64,000 nucleotides of DNA from Buxus sempervirens. Its lineage: Eukaryota; Streptophyta; Magnoliopsida; Buxales; Buxaceae. Below the pieces are notes generated by a model, which was not told the origin of the DNA, made no database searches, and worked only from the letters and a program-made list of their open reading frames with translations. Numbering within the stretch: position 1 is the stretch's first letter; each line of letters opens with the position of its first letter. The stretch spans positions 23,107,829 through 23,171,828 of the forward strand of contig OX387187.1 of NCBI GenBank assembly GCA_947561395.2. Direction: 5' to 3'. This document shows, in pieces, positions 23,095 through 35,349 of the stretch. The position numbers were made by a program, and so were the translations under genes.

Positions 23095-24573
23095 AGATTA
23101 TTAGGTTAAAATTTCGGGTTGAAGGAAAAAGAAACTAGAGGCCACGTATTTAGATTTGGCCACCGCCTGGTACCTAAGTGCGTCGGCCGATAAGCTTTGA
23201 TCTTCAGAGGAGACTATCAAAAAGGGGTTGGAAGCTAGAAGGAAATCCTCTATTCGGTGAGTAGAATCGTTTTAATTAGGTGTTTTGGTTTTGATATAAT
23301 AGTTTAGCCATGAAGCATGGTTTCAGAATAACATAGTTTTCGAGCATGAGTTATTTGATGAGATTCAGGTCGTGATATAAAGTTGTTTAAATTAAATCCG
23401 AATCATGTTTAAAAGTGTTTGGGGGATGGTAGAAGCATAGAAAGAGGTAAAAAAATATGGTCAGTCATGGAGATCTAGAGTTAACAGAGAGTCGCGTTTC
23501 GAGGGTCGGATCCGCCGAGTTGCCGCCAACCATATTACCTCAGCGGCAGCTCAGCGCGGGATTGATTTTGGATTTGCTGAGTTCTCGCCAACCTTGCGCC
23601 AACTACTTTTAGTCCGCGCGAGACACTAATTGGGTATACGCCGAGTTGGGGCCGACCTCGTGCCAAGCGCCAGAGGTTAGCACTACCACTAAAACCTGCC
23701 GAACGTTGTGTTTGACCAATCCAAGCCAATTTTTGATACTTTGAGACTTCAACCTCTTACCCAAAGACTAGATTAGGATATTAGAAATATTATATCTGTT
23801 CAAAACAATTGGGAGAGCATTAAATCAAATTCTGGGGATTTCATTAAGTTTCCAAAGTGTGAATTGAAGGAATCTGGGTAGGTTATTTGCTGTTCATGAC
23901 ACTATAAGTTAATGAGTCTGTTTTGTTTATGTATTATATTTTTTTTCTGATTATGGATTTATTTAATATGGATTTGTTTGATATCAAAGGACTAAATAGT
24001 ATTGTAAATTTCTTGTGTGAGTAAGAGGATTTTACTGCTGATGAGGTTTGTTGTTTCGGGGTTAGGATACCTACTGAAATTACATGAGTTGTTATTCTGG
24101 TTGGAATGACTTGTGATGAGTGTATTGGGATACGCATGATGGTAATCGGTGTGGGTTTATTGTTTTGCAAATACTAAGTTTTATGAAATTGTTATTTTGG
24201 TTTTGGTTTAGCTTCCCTTGGATCCATGCCTAAGCTTAGTAATGTGATGGTATTGTTTGTTGGTGTAATTGCATGGCCTTGTATGTTACCACGACCGTTC
24301 TAGAGCAACAAGATACCTTGAGTAGGCCTGGTCGTCAATGGCGATACCCGGAGTAGACCAGCATTGGATGATGATACCCTGAGTAGGCCGTCATTTCAGA
24401 GTGTCTGATACCCTGAGTAAGCCAGAACTGTGTACATAGAGGTGTGGATGTCTCCTTGGCAAGTGAATTAACCAATTTAAGCAATATACATGACATTGAA
24501 TTTCATGGTTTAATCGGCATTGTAGTTATTGTTGTGGAAAATTTTGATTGGAACTTGAATCTAAAATTCTGAA

Positions 24574-27500
24574 TGTAAAACCCCGAATTTTTAATAATAT
24601 TAAAAATTGGATTTTAGGGTTTAGTAATTAATAAATTGGATTAAGAAGGATTTTAAATACATCGTAACCCCATATTTTTATTAATTATAATTGAAAAAAA
24701 TAATTAATAAATTTTAAAAAATTAATATTGGTGGATTTTCAGGTGAGGGTCAAGCAAGGGTAATTTGGGAACTTTGGAAAAATTCGATTTATATGAATTA
24801 AGGGTAAGTGATGTTATATTTTAGTTTCAATATTAAATAAATATTATGAGAAAAATTTAGAGCTGGAAACAAATAATAATATAAGTGTGTTGTTGGTTAG
24901 GATTGTAAATCAAATAACCAAGGGTCGATAGGCTATTGGTGTAGGCAATTGGTGGAGTGGAGTTGCACCAGATCATGAAGAAGTTGAAGAGTTAGGTTGC
25001 TGGAGAGTTAGACCTTTGGGTTTCTAAAGGCTGCTGGAGAGTTAGATTTAGACCCTTGGGATTCTAAAAACTTTTGGAGCATTAAACTAAAAGTCTTGAC
25101 TCTTGGGTTGCTGAAGTGAGACTTTTGGATTGCTGAAGCTAGACAATTGGAGAAAATGTAGAGGAGAAAAACTGCTGGAGAGTTGCTGGAGAAATAGGCT
25201 TTTGAGCTCCCAAGGGCTGCTGGAGAAAGGACTCTTGGAGTTCTAGATACTAGGGAAAGGTCTATTGAAATTATTGCTACTAGAGAAAGGACTCTTGGAG
25301 TCCTTGTTGCTGGAGAAAAGAGAAGCAGCATAAGGGGGAGAACCAGAATTAGTTTGAAGTATTTTGGAAGAATTTTCTGCAGCAAAACTCAAGTGGTAGA
25401 GTGCTCCAGACGTCCAGATCAGATTTTGAAGGGGTTTTGACCATGGTGAATAATTGAGTGCATTGCTGGGTTATTGAAGTTGGGAGGCCAGCAGATATAA
25501 GGCAAGTAGCCCTTTCAAATGTCATGATTTTCGTGTGTTTTGTGGACATCTTGAAATTTAGTTTTGAATTGAACAAAATTGATAGAAACTGTTAAAACCC
25601 AGATTCTGCAGAAAATTTCAGAAAGATGGAATTTTTAGACTGATTTAGAGATATATTTAGGTTTCGGTTTTTGAATGAAAGTTGTTCCATTATTTCTCTA
25701 TTTTCACTAAAAATATATATTCTGGGATAAAACCCTATGATTTAGTAATGTTAATTGAATTATTACAGCTGTTGGTCTGTACAGGATTTTGAATTAAAGT
25801 AGATTTTGAAAACTTATAATTAATTAACCAAGAGGAATTTTCCAAAACTGCTATTAGTTATTTTAGTGTATTGAGTTAGAAGTCTAACAAACCAGATTTA
25901 ATGTTATTTTGTTAAGAAATGAATGAGTTATGGGGATTTGTTTCTTACTAGGTCAGAAAACACAGAATTGATATAGTTATGATTAAAATTCAATAGAAAA
26001 TAAATAGACTATAACTTATGATGGATTTAGGTTTGTTTTATATTCTGAAAATTCCCAGATTAATAAGAGGGTAGATTTTAAGGTATTTTTACATCGTGGA
26101 GAGTTTAAGTTTAGAGGTTGTTGAAATGTTTGTTTTGGGCTAAATTGGAGAGTATATTTCGTATAAATTGTTTGAACAATTCAATTAAATCCAAACCTGT
26201 GCAAAAACACTATTTAGAGGATTAGAATTAAGGTAGAAAAAGTTTGAATAAGAAATTTTAGATCAGTCCATGTGAATTTTGAATTCTAAGTTTAGAGGTT
26301 GCTAAAATGTCTGTTTTGGGACTGCACCCACTTTTTCACAAAAGTGAATTTTTTTAGGTATCAAACGACAGATTTGGGTACGATGGTCCTCATGAAAATT
26401 GTAGGGTTTTGGGTCTAGATTCATTTAAAAGTATATATTTAATATAAGCTCACTGTTGGGTAATTTAAAATACATTTTCCTTGTGCACCTGTCTGCACAG
26501 ATTTTTCTGGAAAGTGTAGTTTGTTTGGACATAATTTTCTAATCACAGTAGTTCTGTAGAAACTGTTATTAGGTGATGAAAAAGGGTGAGTGAGGAAACT
26601 AACTAACAATATTTTAGAGGATTTGGTCTAAAATTGATTCAGTTTTGGGGATTGAATAGTACTAATGCATATGTGGCAGATTTGGAATTTGAGTAAAACT
26701 TTATACTTTCTAATATTTCAGATTATGTCCATTCTCTTAGTTGCTTAAATTGATTTGTTCAAAATTCTAAACAGGATTTCCAGAACTAATAGAACCCTAC
26801 GAAAAGTAAAGTTGAGTATAAATTTGAAGGAGAGATTATGTGGAAATATGTAAAAGAAATTTTGCTAATCGAAGAGTTTTTGACCTGATTATAATATTAT
26901 TAAATTTTCTGTTCTTTATTTGTGACCTGATTAGAAATTGGTTATGTTTTCTTCGAAAGATTGCTGGTTTCTAATTTTGGTTAATTTATAAAGTACTTTT
27001 ACCAGTTGTGTCAAATTATGGAAATTTCCATTGTTGAGAATTCTAATGGATTGTTGAGCTGAATTTGGTAGTGTTAATGACTCCATTTTCTTGAGCATTA
27101 TTTTGATTTGACTTGAGTTAATTTTTAGTAAATATAGACAGTTTTAAATAAAAGGGTTTTTGTGCTTCAATTGTCTAATTCATTTTGATTCATTCTTGGA
27201 TTTTCATGAGAAATATTTTGGGAAACTCCATGAGGGAGTAAGTTGGCCCTGAGTAGCCATGAATATGTTACTCGCATTCAGTTGTATAATGGTTTGCATG
27301 TTGAAATATTTTGGTTTGAATCGAAGTCCTTGCTTTACTGGTTGGTTTAATCATTTAAACTATTTAGGGCATAGCACGTTATGGATCCATAATTTAGCTA
27401 GTAAGTGAAGTCTGTCTTATTTGTTTGGTTAAAGTCTAGCTTCCTTCATGCGTTTCCTTTATGTGGAGAGGCCTTCCATGAGGGAAGTGCTGCGAACTAA

Positions 27501-28176
27501 GAGGGATTTATTTTATGCGTTTCCTCCATATAAAGAGGCCTTCCATGAGGGATGTGCTGCAACAGCTCCGTTTCCACCCCATGAGGGGGTGAGGTCTATT
27601 GTTGGCAGCAGTTACGACAGTGGTTCTTAGACTGGATTGATATCCGTTTCCACCCTTGGAGAGGGTGAGGTCTTGTGATTTCCACCAAGAGACGATATAT
27701 TGGAAACAGTTTACAGAGGTATCAGATTTGGCAGAGGTTCTCGGACTGGAACTGTTTGGAGTTAGAACTTAACCTTACAAAGTGGTCAAATTTCACAAGT
27801 CCCACCTTATTATGAAGTTTGATATTGTTTTGCCAGATTAGTCGGATTAATCGATTTATTCGTGGTTAGTCGTTGAGTATGTTTTAATCGTGCATGTTTT
27901 AGAAATTAAATTAAATATGTTTGAGCATGCATTGCTACTTGCTGAGATAGTCGTATCTCATTCCTTTTGTTTTGTTTTGTTTTCAGATCTCAGAGAGGAC
28001 GATACAGGCGGGTTTATGCTTGGTTCAGGTGAGTTGGGGAAAATTTAAGTTGACTCTGATTATGTTATTGCCATTTCATGTTTTCCTTACTCTGATATAG
28101 CGATCCTGTATAGAAAAGCTAACTCCTCGGGGACAAGTTATGGTTCCATTACGTAACCCAGTTCCGGGGCGTTACA
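24574..28176 (+). mobile_element. Solo LTR J, 3.6 kb, nested in I
   Basis: Termini TGTAAAACCCC and GGGGCGTTACA are flanked by a perfect TSD CTGAA at 24569-24573 and 28177-28181. It has a U3 with repeated phrases CTGCTGGAG and ACTCTTGGAGT (25010-25330), a GC-type motif AAG/GCAAGTAGC (25502), ATGGATCCAT (27380), a CTTCCATGAGGG tandem module (27450-27680) and the hairpin block. No internal retroviral genes are present. ORFs at 25008-25385 and 25349-25576 are chance frames. Confidence 0.93.
27934..27986 (+). other. Hairpin and 3'-splice-like block of LTR J
   Basis: GCTACTTGC (27934-27942) pairs perfectly over 9 bases with GCAAGTAGC at 25502-25510. It is followed by hairpin GAGATA-GTCG-TATCTC (27944-27959) and a TTTTG tract ending TTTTCAG. 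Confidence 0.7.
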
Positions 28177-28262
28177 CTGAATTATTTTATTGATTTATTT
28201 GTGTTCGCTATTTATCGTGGCATGTATTTATAACTGATGATAACTATTTCTGCATGCATATG

Positions 28263-28314
28263 CTACTCGCTGAGATATTCGTATCTCATTCCGTCGTTTC
28301 TATTTTGTTTTCAG
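28263..28314 (+). other. Hairpin and 3'-splice-like block of LTR I
   Basis: CTACTCGC (28263-28270) pairs with GTGAGTAG at 23257-23264 (one T-G pair; a G-C pair replaces the A-T pair of other copies). It is followed by hairpin GAGATA-TTCG-TATCTC (28272-28287) and TTTTCAG. Confidence 0.7.
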
Positions 28315-28522
28315 ATACTCTTGGAGAGCTCGATACTTGCGGGTAGATACTTAGTCATATGAGTTATTTCAGTTGGGTTTATTTTAGCACATCCTGTTCT
28401 ATAGTTTACTGTATATTCATGTTTTTCCTTCACTCTGATATTGCGATCCTGTGACACTTATTAACCTCTGGAGACGAGTTATGGATTTTCTACGTAACTT
28501 GGATCTGGGGCGTTACAGGGGT

Positions 28523-29113
28523 GGTGTTGCTTACCTCTTGCAAACACTTTAGCAAGTCTTCTTGCTTGCTAATCAACCCACGAATAGCACTCCTTGTGCC
28601 TCTTGGTTGTTTCCTCCACCAAATCCAATCAAATGCTCCCAAACGAAAATGGCACTTGGGTTTTCTTCTTTTGCTTTTCTTGCAATTAGACTCCTTCAAT
28701 GATTTGAGAATGAATGGGGGACGAAAATGGGGTGATAAGGGAAGCAAATGAAGAGAAAGAGAAGAAGATGAAGGTGGGAGAGAGAAGAGAGGAAGAAAGG
28801 GTTTTGGGCAAGGGTTTGGTCGTATGGTGTTTTGGGTTTGTTTATTTCACTTAAGTGGCTTCTCCACCAAACACCAAATATTTCAGTTTTGCCATTCCTT
28901 TCCTACATTGAAAATATCCTATTAACACTTAGCTAATTTATCTTACCATGGAAAATCTTATTTAACCAAATAGAGGTTGCTTACCTCAACAGGCTGTTGA
29001 CAGCCCGGGACTTAGCCACTTTAGCTGGCTTTAGGCTTGGGCTCCTCCCACTTCACCTGCACATCACACTAATTAGTTGGGGTGTGCTAGGGGTATTAGG
29101 ACGAGGTTTCACA
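28523..29113 (-). mobile_element. LTR copy H, 5' part (minus strand)
   Basis: This resumes H after the TSD of I. On the minus strand it opens with TGTGAAACCTCG at 29113 and reaches the splice-like motif GAG/GTAAGCAACAC at 28534. The overlapping ORFs at 28490-28751 are not gene-like. Confidence 0.75.
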
Positions 29114-29559
29114 AAAATGTCTTTTCACACTTTTCCTAGGCTCCATTTGTCTTAATGTAATTGAAAAATGTTTTCAAGAAAATCAAATTTTTGATGGACA
29201 TTGGAAAATAGAGTAGAAATTAGAAATTTTCATTTTCTTATGTTTGGAAGAAATGAAATAACCAATGAAAATTACCTGAAACTTGATATAACCCATTGGC
29301 TAAAAAAATTTAGATAAATTACAGAATTATTAAAAAAACCTATATAACAATTTAAAACAACATAAAATTAAAAAATTCTAAATAATAATTGGCATCATTC
29401 ATATTCAAGTAAAATTTTAACTATATCAAAATAAAACCACAAGCAGAATTAATAATAATAAACATTTTCAAATATCTGTACCTATTATTATAATCTAAAG
29501 TATTAACTAAGACTTGTAAGTACTAAAAAGAATTTAACAATTAGCACTTCCTTTATAAC

Positions 29560-30135
29560 ATTTTATTTGGGTCAAATTTTTGCAACCAATATTTACGAAG
29601 CATATTATTCATAGCCAAGAATGCTTGTGCAATGTCTTTGTGTTATACGAGATAATCAAAATCTGATGTAAGAAATGTATCTTCAAGGCCTTCAATCTTT
29701 TTTATTTCTTCATATTACACATTGTAATATGATTTCCAAATAGCTCATTAATTGCTGCTGCAATTTTTCCAATTTGCATTATCATTACTTCAACTTTTTT
29801 CTTCCATGCCTTTAAAAGAACTTCCAAGAATAACTTCTTCAATTTCTATATTTTCTGACATCCTTTTCCACCGTCCTTTTGGAATGCTATTGCTTGTCTA
29901 TCTATGTGTCAAATATGAGATGTTTGATGCCATTGACATCATCAACAAACTTGTTTTCATCTTCATCACACAATTCAATTGAGCTTTCTGTGCCATAAAA
30001 GCTCTTAATAAAATCTACTCTTGCATGATCATCCCTACACACAAGAGCCTTCACCTCAAACATTTCTATTAGCTTAAAAACTATGCTTTACTAGAATGTG
30101 CCTGAGTTCAAAACAACAAATGATTACATATGTAT
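29560..30135 (-). pseudogene. Harbinger ORF1 (Myb/SANT-like), 3' exon
   Basis: On the minus strand, after an AACTCAG acceptor-like site, broken frames read through EMFEVKALVCRDDHARVDF and a following acidic stretch with DEDENKFVDD. This is the arrangement of the Myb/SANT-like accessory protein of plant PIF/Harbinger elements. Stops and frameshifts are frequent. The plus-strand ORF at 29752-29982 is its shadow. Confidence 0.6.
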
Positions 30136-30916
30136 CATATTGTTAATAACTAAGTAATGAAAGGAATATATATATATATATGTAAAATCCAGGATTTTCC
30201 TAAAATAAAGTAAATTAAATAAGCCTAAATATTAAGAAGTTAAGATTTAATTTAGGTATTGGAGGAATAATATTATGATCCAAAGAGATATTAGTAACTA
30301 AATAAATAAACAATAATTTTGCGTAATTAGGAATTTAAATAGTGGGTTCATTTAAATAGGAAAGAGCATGGTTGATTTAGATAAATTGGGAGAGTAAATT
30401 AAATATAAAGGATTGAAGAAGATACGTATTAATCCAAGTGCATTATATGGTTAAGATTGATGTGAGAAATAAAGAGGAGAATTTTTGGGAAAAGATCCAA
30501 AAGTTAAATATGGAATTTCAAGAAAAGGGTATTTTGGTTATTTTCCAATTAGCCAAATTAATATATTGAGTAAGTAAATAATTATTAGACTTGAAATATT
30601 TAACTAGACTTAATTTGGGTTAGGTTTGGATTTAAATAGCAAATTACGGCTTAAAAGCAGGAAAAATGGCATATTGGTGATTATTGTTGATAAGGAGCCT
30701 TAAATGAGGATGAGAGGAGCTTTGGGGTGTTTTAGTAATATTTTAAAATAAGAAATTAAATTAGCACGAAAATAAATTAAATTAAGACCTTCTTTTATAT
30801 GAGATACTTAAAGAAGGAATTAGAAGGAGGGTTAAGACAGGGAGGTTTCCAATTAAGAGTGGGAATCCTGTTTAAAAGGTCTCCTAAACCTAGTGGGACT
30901 TCTAATTAAGAGAGCT

Positions 30917-30923
30917 TATAAAA
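30917..30923 (+). promoter_or_regulatory. TATA box of LTR K
   Basis: TATAAAA followed by GGGGAGG, 550 bp upstream of the splice-like motif. Confidence 0.5.
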
Positions 30924-33182
30924 GGGGAGGTCTAGGAAAGGTTTAGAGTTTTTAGCAAGTCAAAAATAAGGAGGAAAGAGAAGCAAATTCGTGCTAGGGC
31001 TTGGAGAAAAATAAGGGGAAGAAGAGAATGAGAGAAAAGAGAGGAAAGAGAAAAAAACAAAGGGAGGTGCTGCAGAGGTTCGACCAGCATACTTTGAACG
31101 ATGATCCCCGGGGATCCAGTCGTTGGATCGTCATGAAATTTGGAGGTTATGATCTATATATGATATACTTTAATCGGAACGGTGGAGATCAGATTTAGAG
31201 GAGTCTAAGGTGGTGTGAACTAACCCAGAAGTCGGTGGAAATCAGATTTAGAAAGAAAAATGAGTTGCAGAGATGGCCGACTAACCAACTTCGAATGACG
31301 AGATAGGTAAATCCAACCGTTGGAATAAGCGGAAATTTTAGGGTTTTGTTCTACTCATAGAGGAATTCTAATTGAACGGTAGAGATCTAAATTGGAGAAG
31401 TTTAGAGGGGTGGGGTCAAGCTCCAAAAATTGGCACAGAAGAAGTTCTGAAAAATCTGGGTTCATAAAAAAGGCAAGTAGCAAACACTTGAAACTGGAGG
31501 AACTACATGTTTTCTTTTGATTTTGATGTGTGATCGTATTGGTTTTTAAGTTGGATTTCATTGGAAAAGTTAGATGATTATAAAGTTTTGATTTGGTGAT
31601 TTAAATCTCTCTTTAAGAATGAAGAAAAGTGTTGCTCATGGGTGGTTTCATTTAGAAAGAAATCTTCGATAAATTTTAATCACCAACATTTGATTAGGAT
31701 TGTCATAGAAGTAATTTGGAATGAAATTTAGATGTTTAGAAACAATTTATAGCCATAGGAATTTGAGAAGTTTCGGAAATTATGAAAAAACGCAGAAAAA
31801 CTGAGTTTTGGGCAGAGCGCTAGAACAGTCGCTCGAGCGCCCTATCTGTATACTTTAAACCAGAACATGGAAACAAGTCACTTGATACACCGTTCGAGCG
31901 CAACCACGGGTGACCTGCCTGTGTATCTAAAACAGAACCCGTAATTATAGCTGCTAGAACAGTCGCTCGAGCGCCTCTTCGAGCGACCGATGTCAGAAAT
32001 TCCAGATTTTGGGATTCATGCACAGATTTAATTTCTAATGATTTTTCTGTAAATTCTAAAGTTGTAACACCTGTAGCTAGGTTAATTTGAGATGTAGAAA
32101 GTGGCTGAATTATATTTGAATTAAAGAATAGTGATTTGGGACGATGATTGTAAATATAAAACTTTTGGAGATATCTTAAGTAAAAAGAGGTCACAACCTA
32201 TTTGGATCTGATTTTGGGTAACCTAACCTATTCTTAAACTTCAATATAGACCTAAGACACCTTCTGAAAGTACTAAATAACAAAGTTAATACTTTTTGAC
32301 ACATTGGGTTCTAGATGAAGGAAAGTTGGATGTTTATAGAAAATAGAAATAAAGAAGTTTTAATCAAGAGTTGGGAACATTGTTAATGTCTTGAATTATT
32401 GCCTTTTAAACAAAACTTAATTTTGGGAGTTCCTGCATTTGTATTTGAACTATCTAAGCATGCTTTGAGCTCCTAATGATTTATGTATATACTTGGATTA
32501 TTTTGCCGTTGAAATCTAGAGTTTGGACATATGACGTGGTACATCTTGTGTTGGTTTTTGGGTCACTGGTGTGAGAAGGCTGGTGTTTGATTTATTGTTT
32601 CCGCATGGGGGGATTTGGTTATACAGATAAGGTTCTGTATTTGGTGGGTGTTATTGAGAAGTATGTTCATTCCCTAGTTTGGTTTTCCACAATCGTGTGG
32701 GTTTCGTAAATACATTTTTAATTGATATGTTATTAAGAGTTTTTGATTATGAGTTGTGTCTAGCAAGCTTAGCTCTTACATGGATCCATTAGAGTAGCTA
32801 GTAAATGAAATTGTTTTCTAGAGGGTGTTTGAATTCTGTGTCATAGGCATTCCATCACCGCTCCTGGATTGGTCGGTCGCTACGTTACCCACTCCTGGAT
32901 AGGTTGGGCCGTACATGCTAACTCATGGTTGGGTTCTTCCGTTGGTGTTGAATAGCCAGACTGTAGGGCGGCTGGTCCATCGTAAATCGGTTAGGTAGCA
33001 TATTGGCACATGTCTACTCTTTTCTGTCTACAATTCCGTTAGTCCTGTGGTTTCACATGTGTGGTATGCTGTTTGCCATGATTTCTCTATATTATTGTTT
33101 TTCTTGTTGATGATGTTGTTGGTTTAATCATACACCTCATGACTTATTTTATATAAACATGGACTGATTTCATGCATGCACC

Positions 33183-33231
33183 TTGCTACTTGTTGAGATT
33201 TATTCTCACTCCGGTTTCTCCCATTTTTCAG
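33183..33231 (+). other. Hairpin and 3'-splice-like block of LTR K
   Basis: TTGCTACTTGT (33183-33193) pairs over 11 bases, one of them G-T, with GCAAGTAGCAA at 31473-31483. It is followed by hairpin GAGA-TTTAT-TCTC and a pyrimidine tract ending TTTTTCAG. Confidence 0.7.
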
Positions 33232-33519
33232 GTATTCTTGGAGAGGACGACAACATTGGTCTAGTATGTAAAGGGGTAGTCAGTTTAGTTGTAGATTAGC
33301 TTCCTGAGATTAAAAACATTGTAATGGCTTAAAGTTTATTTGCTATTGGATATTATTTCAAGTTTCTGCATTTACTCTGATTACAAAGTTAGAAAACGTT
33401 TTAAATTGATTCAAATTTTTAGTTACTTTTGTTACTTACCATAACACCTCGGGTTTTGGGAAATGGACCCGGAACCGGAGCGTTATAATATATATATATA
33501 TATATATAATCACATCCTA

Positions 33520-33885
33520 TCATACTTTAACATATTCAGAATATTCCTTTGATCCTGCATTGATGACTTTGGCATCTTCATCCCATCCAAACACAAAATT
33601 ACTTTAAACTTTCTGTATTTTACTTCATAATGCTTTAGTAGTTCCATAATGATTGATCGCATGTCCAATAAGGTATCCAACTTCAAATGTCTCAGTTATG
33701 GCTCTATTAACAAGGCTGTAGGATTCACTTTTGAATATCTTGTTAATTTTGTTTCCTACACTCGCTTCGTTATCAAGTATACAAATGAAAAGATCATTTA
33801 TTCATTTTGTCCATCTAAATTGCTTGATCTTGAGCTTTTTGCTATCAGGTGCTTCTTCTTTTTCCTTATCATTTAAGTCAGCTAT
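33520..33885 (-). pseudogene. Harbinger ORF1 (Myb/SANT-like), 5' exon
   Basis: Minus-strand frames show FRWTK at the start, INKIFKSESYSLVNRAI in the middle and FGWDEDAKVINAGSKEYS at the end. These are the conserved blocks of the plant Myb/SANT-like domain found in PIF/Harbinger ORF1. The block ends with YVK and a GTATG donor-like site near 33518, just right of LTR K. Internal stops show decay. Confidence 0.72.
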
Positions 33886-34329
33886 TTTGTTGAAAAAACT
33901 TACATATTTAAACAAATTCATTTCTATTTCATTGAAAAAAAAAAACACATGCACATACAAATGATCATAATCAGTTCATATAAAAAATATACACCATTTT
34001 TATTAATATCAAATAAACAAGATATTCCATACAAAGTATGCTATTTATTACTACGAAAACATTAAAATCTTTTTGTCTAAACATAAAAAACAAAACAAAA
34101 TTTCATCTTCTAGCTTTATACTCAGCATACATCATATTGGTTATTATTACATCTCTTCTCATAGCCCATTCTTCCCTCTCCTATCTTTGTGTTCTTCTAG
34201 GTCTTTGTTTTCTTATAGATCTTTATGATGTAGCTAAAATCTCTCAATTTTTCTGATGCATAAATATATCATTATGATCAACTCCTATTATATGGTTGTG
34301 TAAACACAGCATACAAGTGCAACATCTAC

Positions 34330-35280
34330 TTGGATTGCATATTTTCAGTATGGCTCAGTATCTAATAAAAGAAAAGATTTTTCCAACACTCCAAAAATCT
34401 ATTCAACGGCATTTCTTAAAGATGAATGTCGAGGTTGAACAGGTTTCCTTCATTTTCAGGTGAATGGTCAAAGTATTCTTTTAGATGGTATCGAATATCA
34501 TGATGTGGTGGAATAAATCCATTTCAAAGACAGTATCCGGCATCTGCAAGAAAATATTTTCCTATAAGATTAATGAGCTATTATTTATAATGTATAAAAA
34601 TATACATATTCATTTTGTAAATAAAAACTACTTTCAAGTTACCTTCAAGCATTTGAAGTCCATAAGGTTTTAATAAGGCAACTTCCAAAATTTTAGAGTC
34701 ATATGCTGATCCTTCCCACCCAGCAAGCACACATATACATAAATTTAAGATTAAACACTTTGTATTAATCCATGTTTTCGTCTACGAGATCTTCCCTAAA
34801 TTGTGATAAGAACTGAAGCACGAGCAACTGTTCCTCTATCGTTCCAATACAATCCTATTGATTGTTAATAATTTAGTAAAAGATTTATAAACTTCAAAAA
34901 TAAAGTCCTACACTATAAAGAAGAAGAACATTGTTAGCTACTAAATTCTTACTTTTAACTTTGGCCAGTATCTTCGATTATTTTGAATCTCTGAAGGAAT
35001 AGAAGATTGTGGTGTGTTATGCAATTTTATGGTTGATCTTAGTATTATACTGAAATATCAATGTACAGTTTATACATATCTAAAGAGACAAGAACCAATA
35101 ACTCGTAATCTCACATTGTGACCAATGATGTGGAGGAATATTAATAATTGTTCTTCCACAATTACATTCAATGTAAGTTGAAGTAGATCCTTCTTTTTGA
35201 TAATATCATAAAGCCTAAAATTAGCTTTTGAAATCATGGGTATAATATTTGCATATTGTGATTCACTTCCATACATTATA
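34330..35280 (-). pseudogene. PIF/Harbinger transposase, degenerate
   Basis: The N-terminal block EEQLLIFLHIIGHNVRLRV (35276-35070) is the plant Harbinger helix-turn-helix region. Downstream come AGWEGSAYDSKIL near 34724-34691 and then YHLKEYFDH...LFN near 34505-34430, blocks of the DDE_Tnp_4 nuclease domain. A frame ending in a FGVL-like position (about 34390) follows. Stops, indels and a missing middle show it is dead. Role in an active copy: cut-and-paste transposition with ORF1. Confidence 0.82.
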
Positions 35281-35349
35281 CTACTTTTGTAAACTCCTCT
35301 ATGTTTATCTCTATTAGTACAAGGACTTCTCGGTATAATAGTAGAGCTG

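Larger units (their letters stand above)
22815..28517 (+). mobile_element. Solo LTR I, interrupted by J
   Basis: It starts TGTAAAACCCC and ends GGGGCGTTACA, with a perfect TSD GGGGT at 22810-22814 and 28518-28522. Without nested J (24574-28176 and one TSD copy) it is about 2.1 kb. It carries a TATA box (23088), a splice-like motif G/GTGAGTAG (23257), a GC-rich module with CGCCGAGTTG words (23490-23660), the GGATCCATG anchor (24222), a module at 24300-24440 and the hairpin block (28263-28314). It has inserted into LTR H in the opposite orientation. Confidence 0.93.
30181..33487 (+). mobile_element. Solo LTR K, 3.3 kb
   Basis: It starts TGTAAAATCC and ends GGAGCGTTATA (ACA changed to ATA), flanked by ATATA on both sides inside a (TA)n tract (30176-30180, 33488-33492). 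It has a TATA box at 30917, a GC-type motif AG/GCAAGTAGCAA (31473), CTCGAGCG words (31810-31990), ATGGATCCAT-type anchor (32783), a CTCCTGGAT module (32860-33010) and the hairpin block. It lies between the two exons of the Harbinger ORF1 gene, probably in its intron. The low-complexity TSD is less decisive than in other copies. Confidence 0.85.
29138..35300 (-). mobile_element. PIF/Harbinger element, degenerate, split by LTR K
   Basis: Minus-strand remains of both proteins of a plant PIF/Harbinger DNA transposon are present: transposase at 35280-34330, and a Myb/SANT-like protein at 33885-33520 and 30135-29560. A possible 3' end with GGCTCCATTTGTCTTAATG lies at 29138, similar in style to Harbinger termini. 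No matching inverted repeat was found on the right, where Ogre-like sequence begins. Extent is therefore approximate. Confidence 0.75.

Noticed and set aside
25008..25385. 125-codon minus-strand ORF in LTR J
   Set aside because: It follows repeated CTGCTGGAG phrases of the U3 and has no domain.
20413..29118. A clean TSD for LTR H
   Set aside because: The flanks AGAAA and AAAAT do not match well enough to claim a duplication.
33731..34256. Plus-strand ORFs of 72-77 codons
   Set aside because: They are shadows of the minus-strand Harbinger ORF1 and AT-rich sequence; the conserved blocks read on the other strand.
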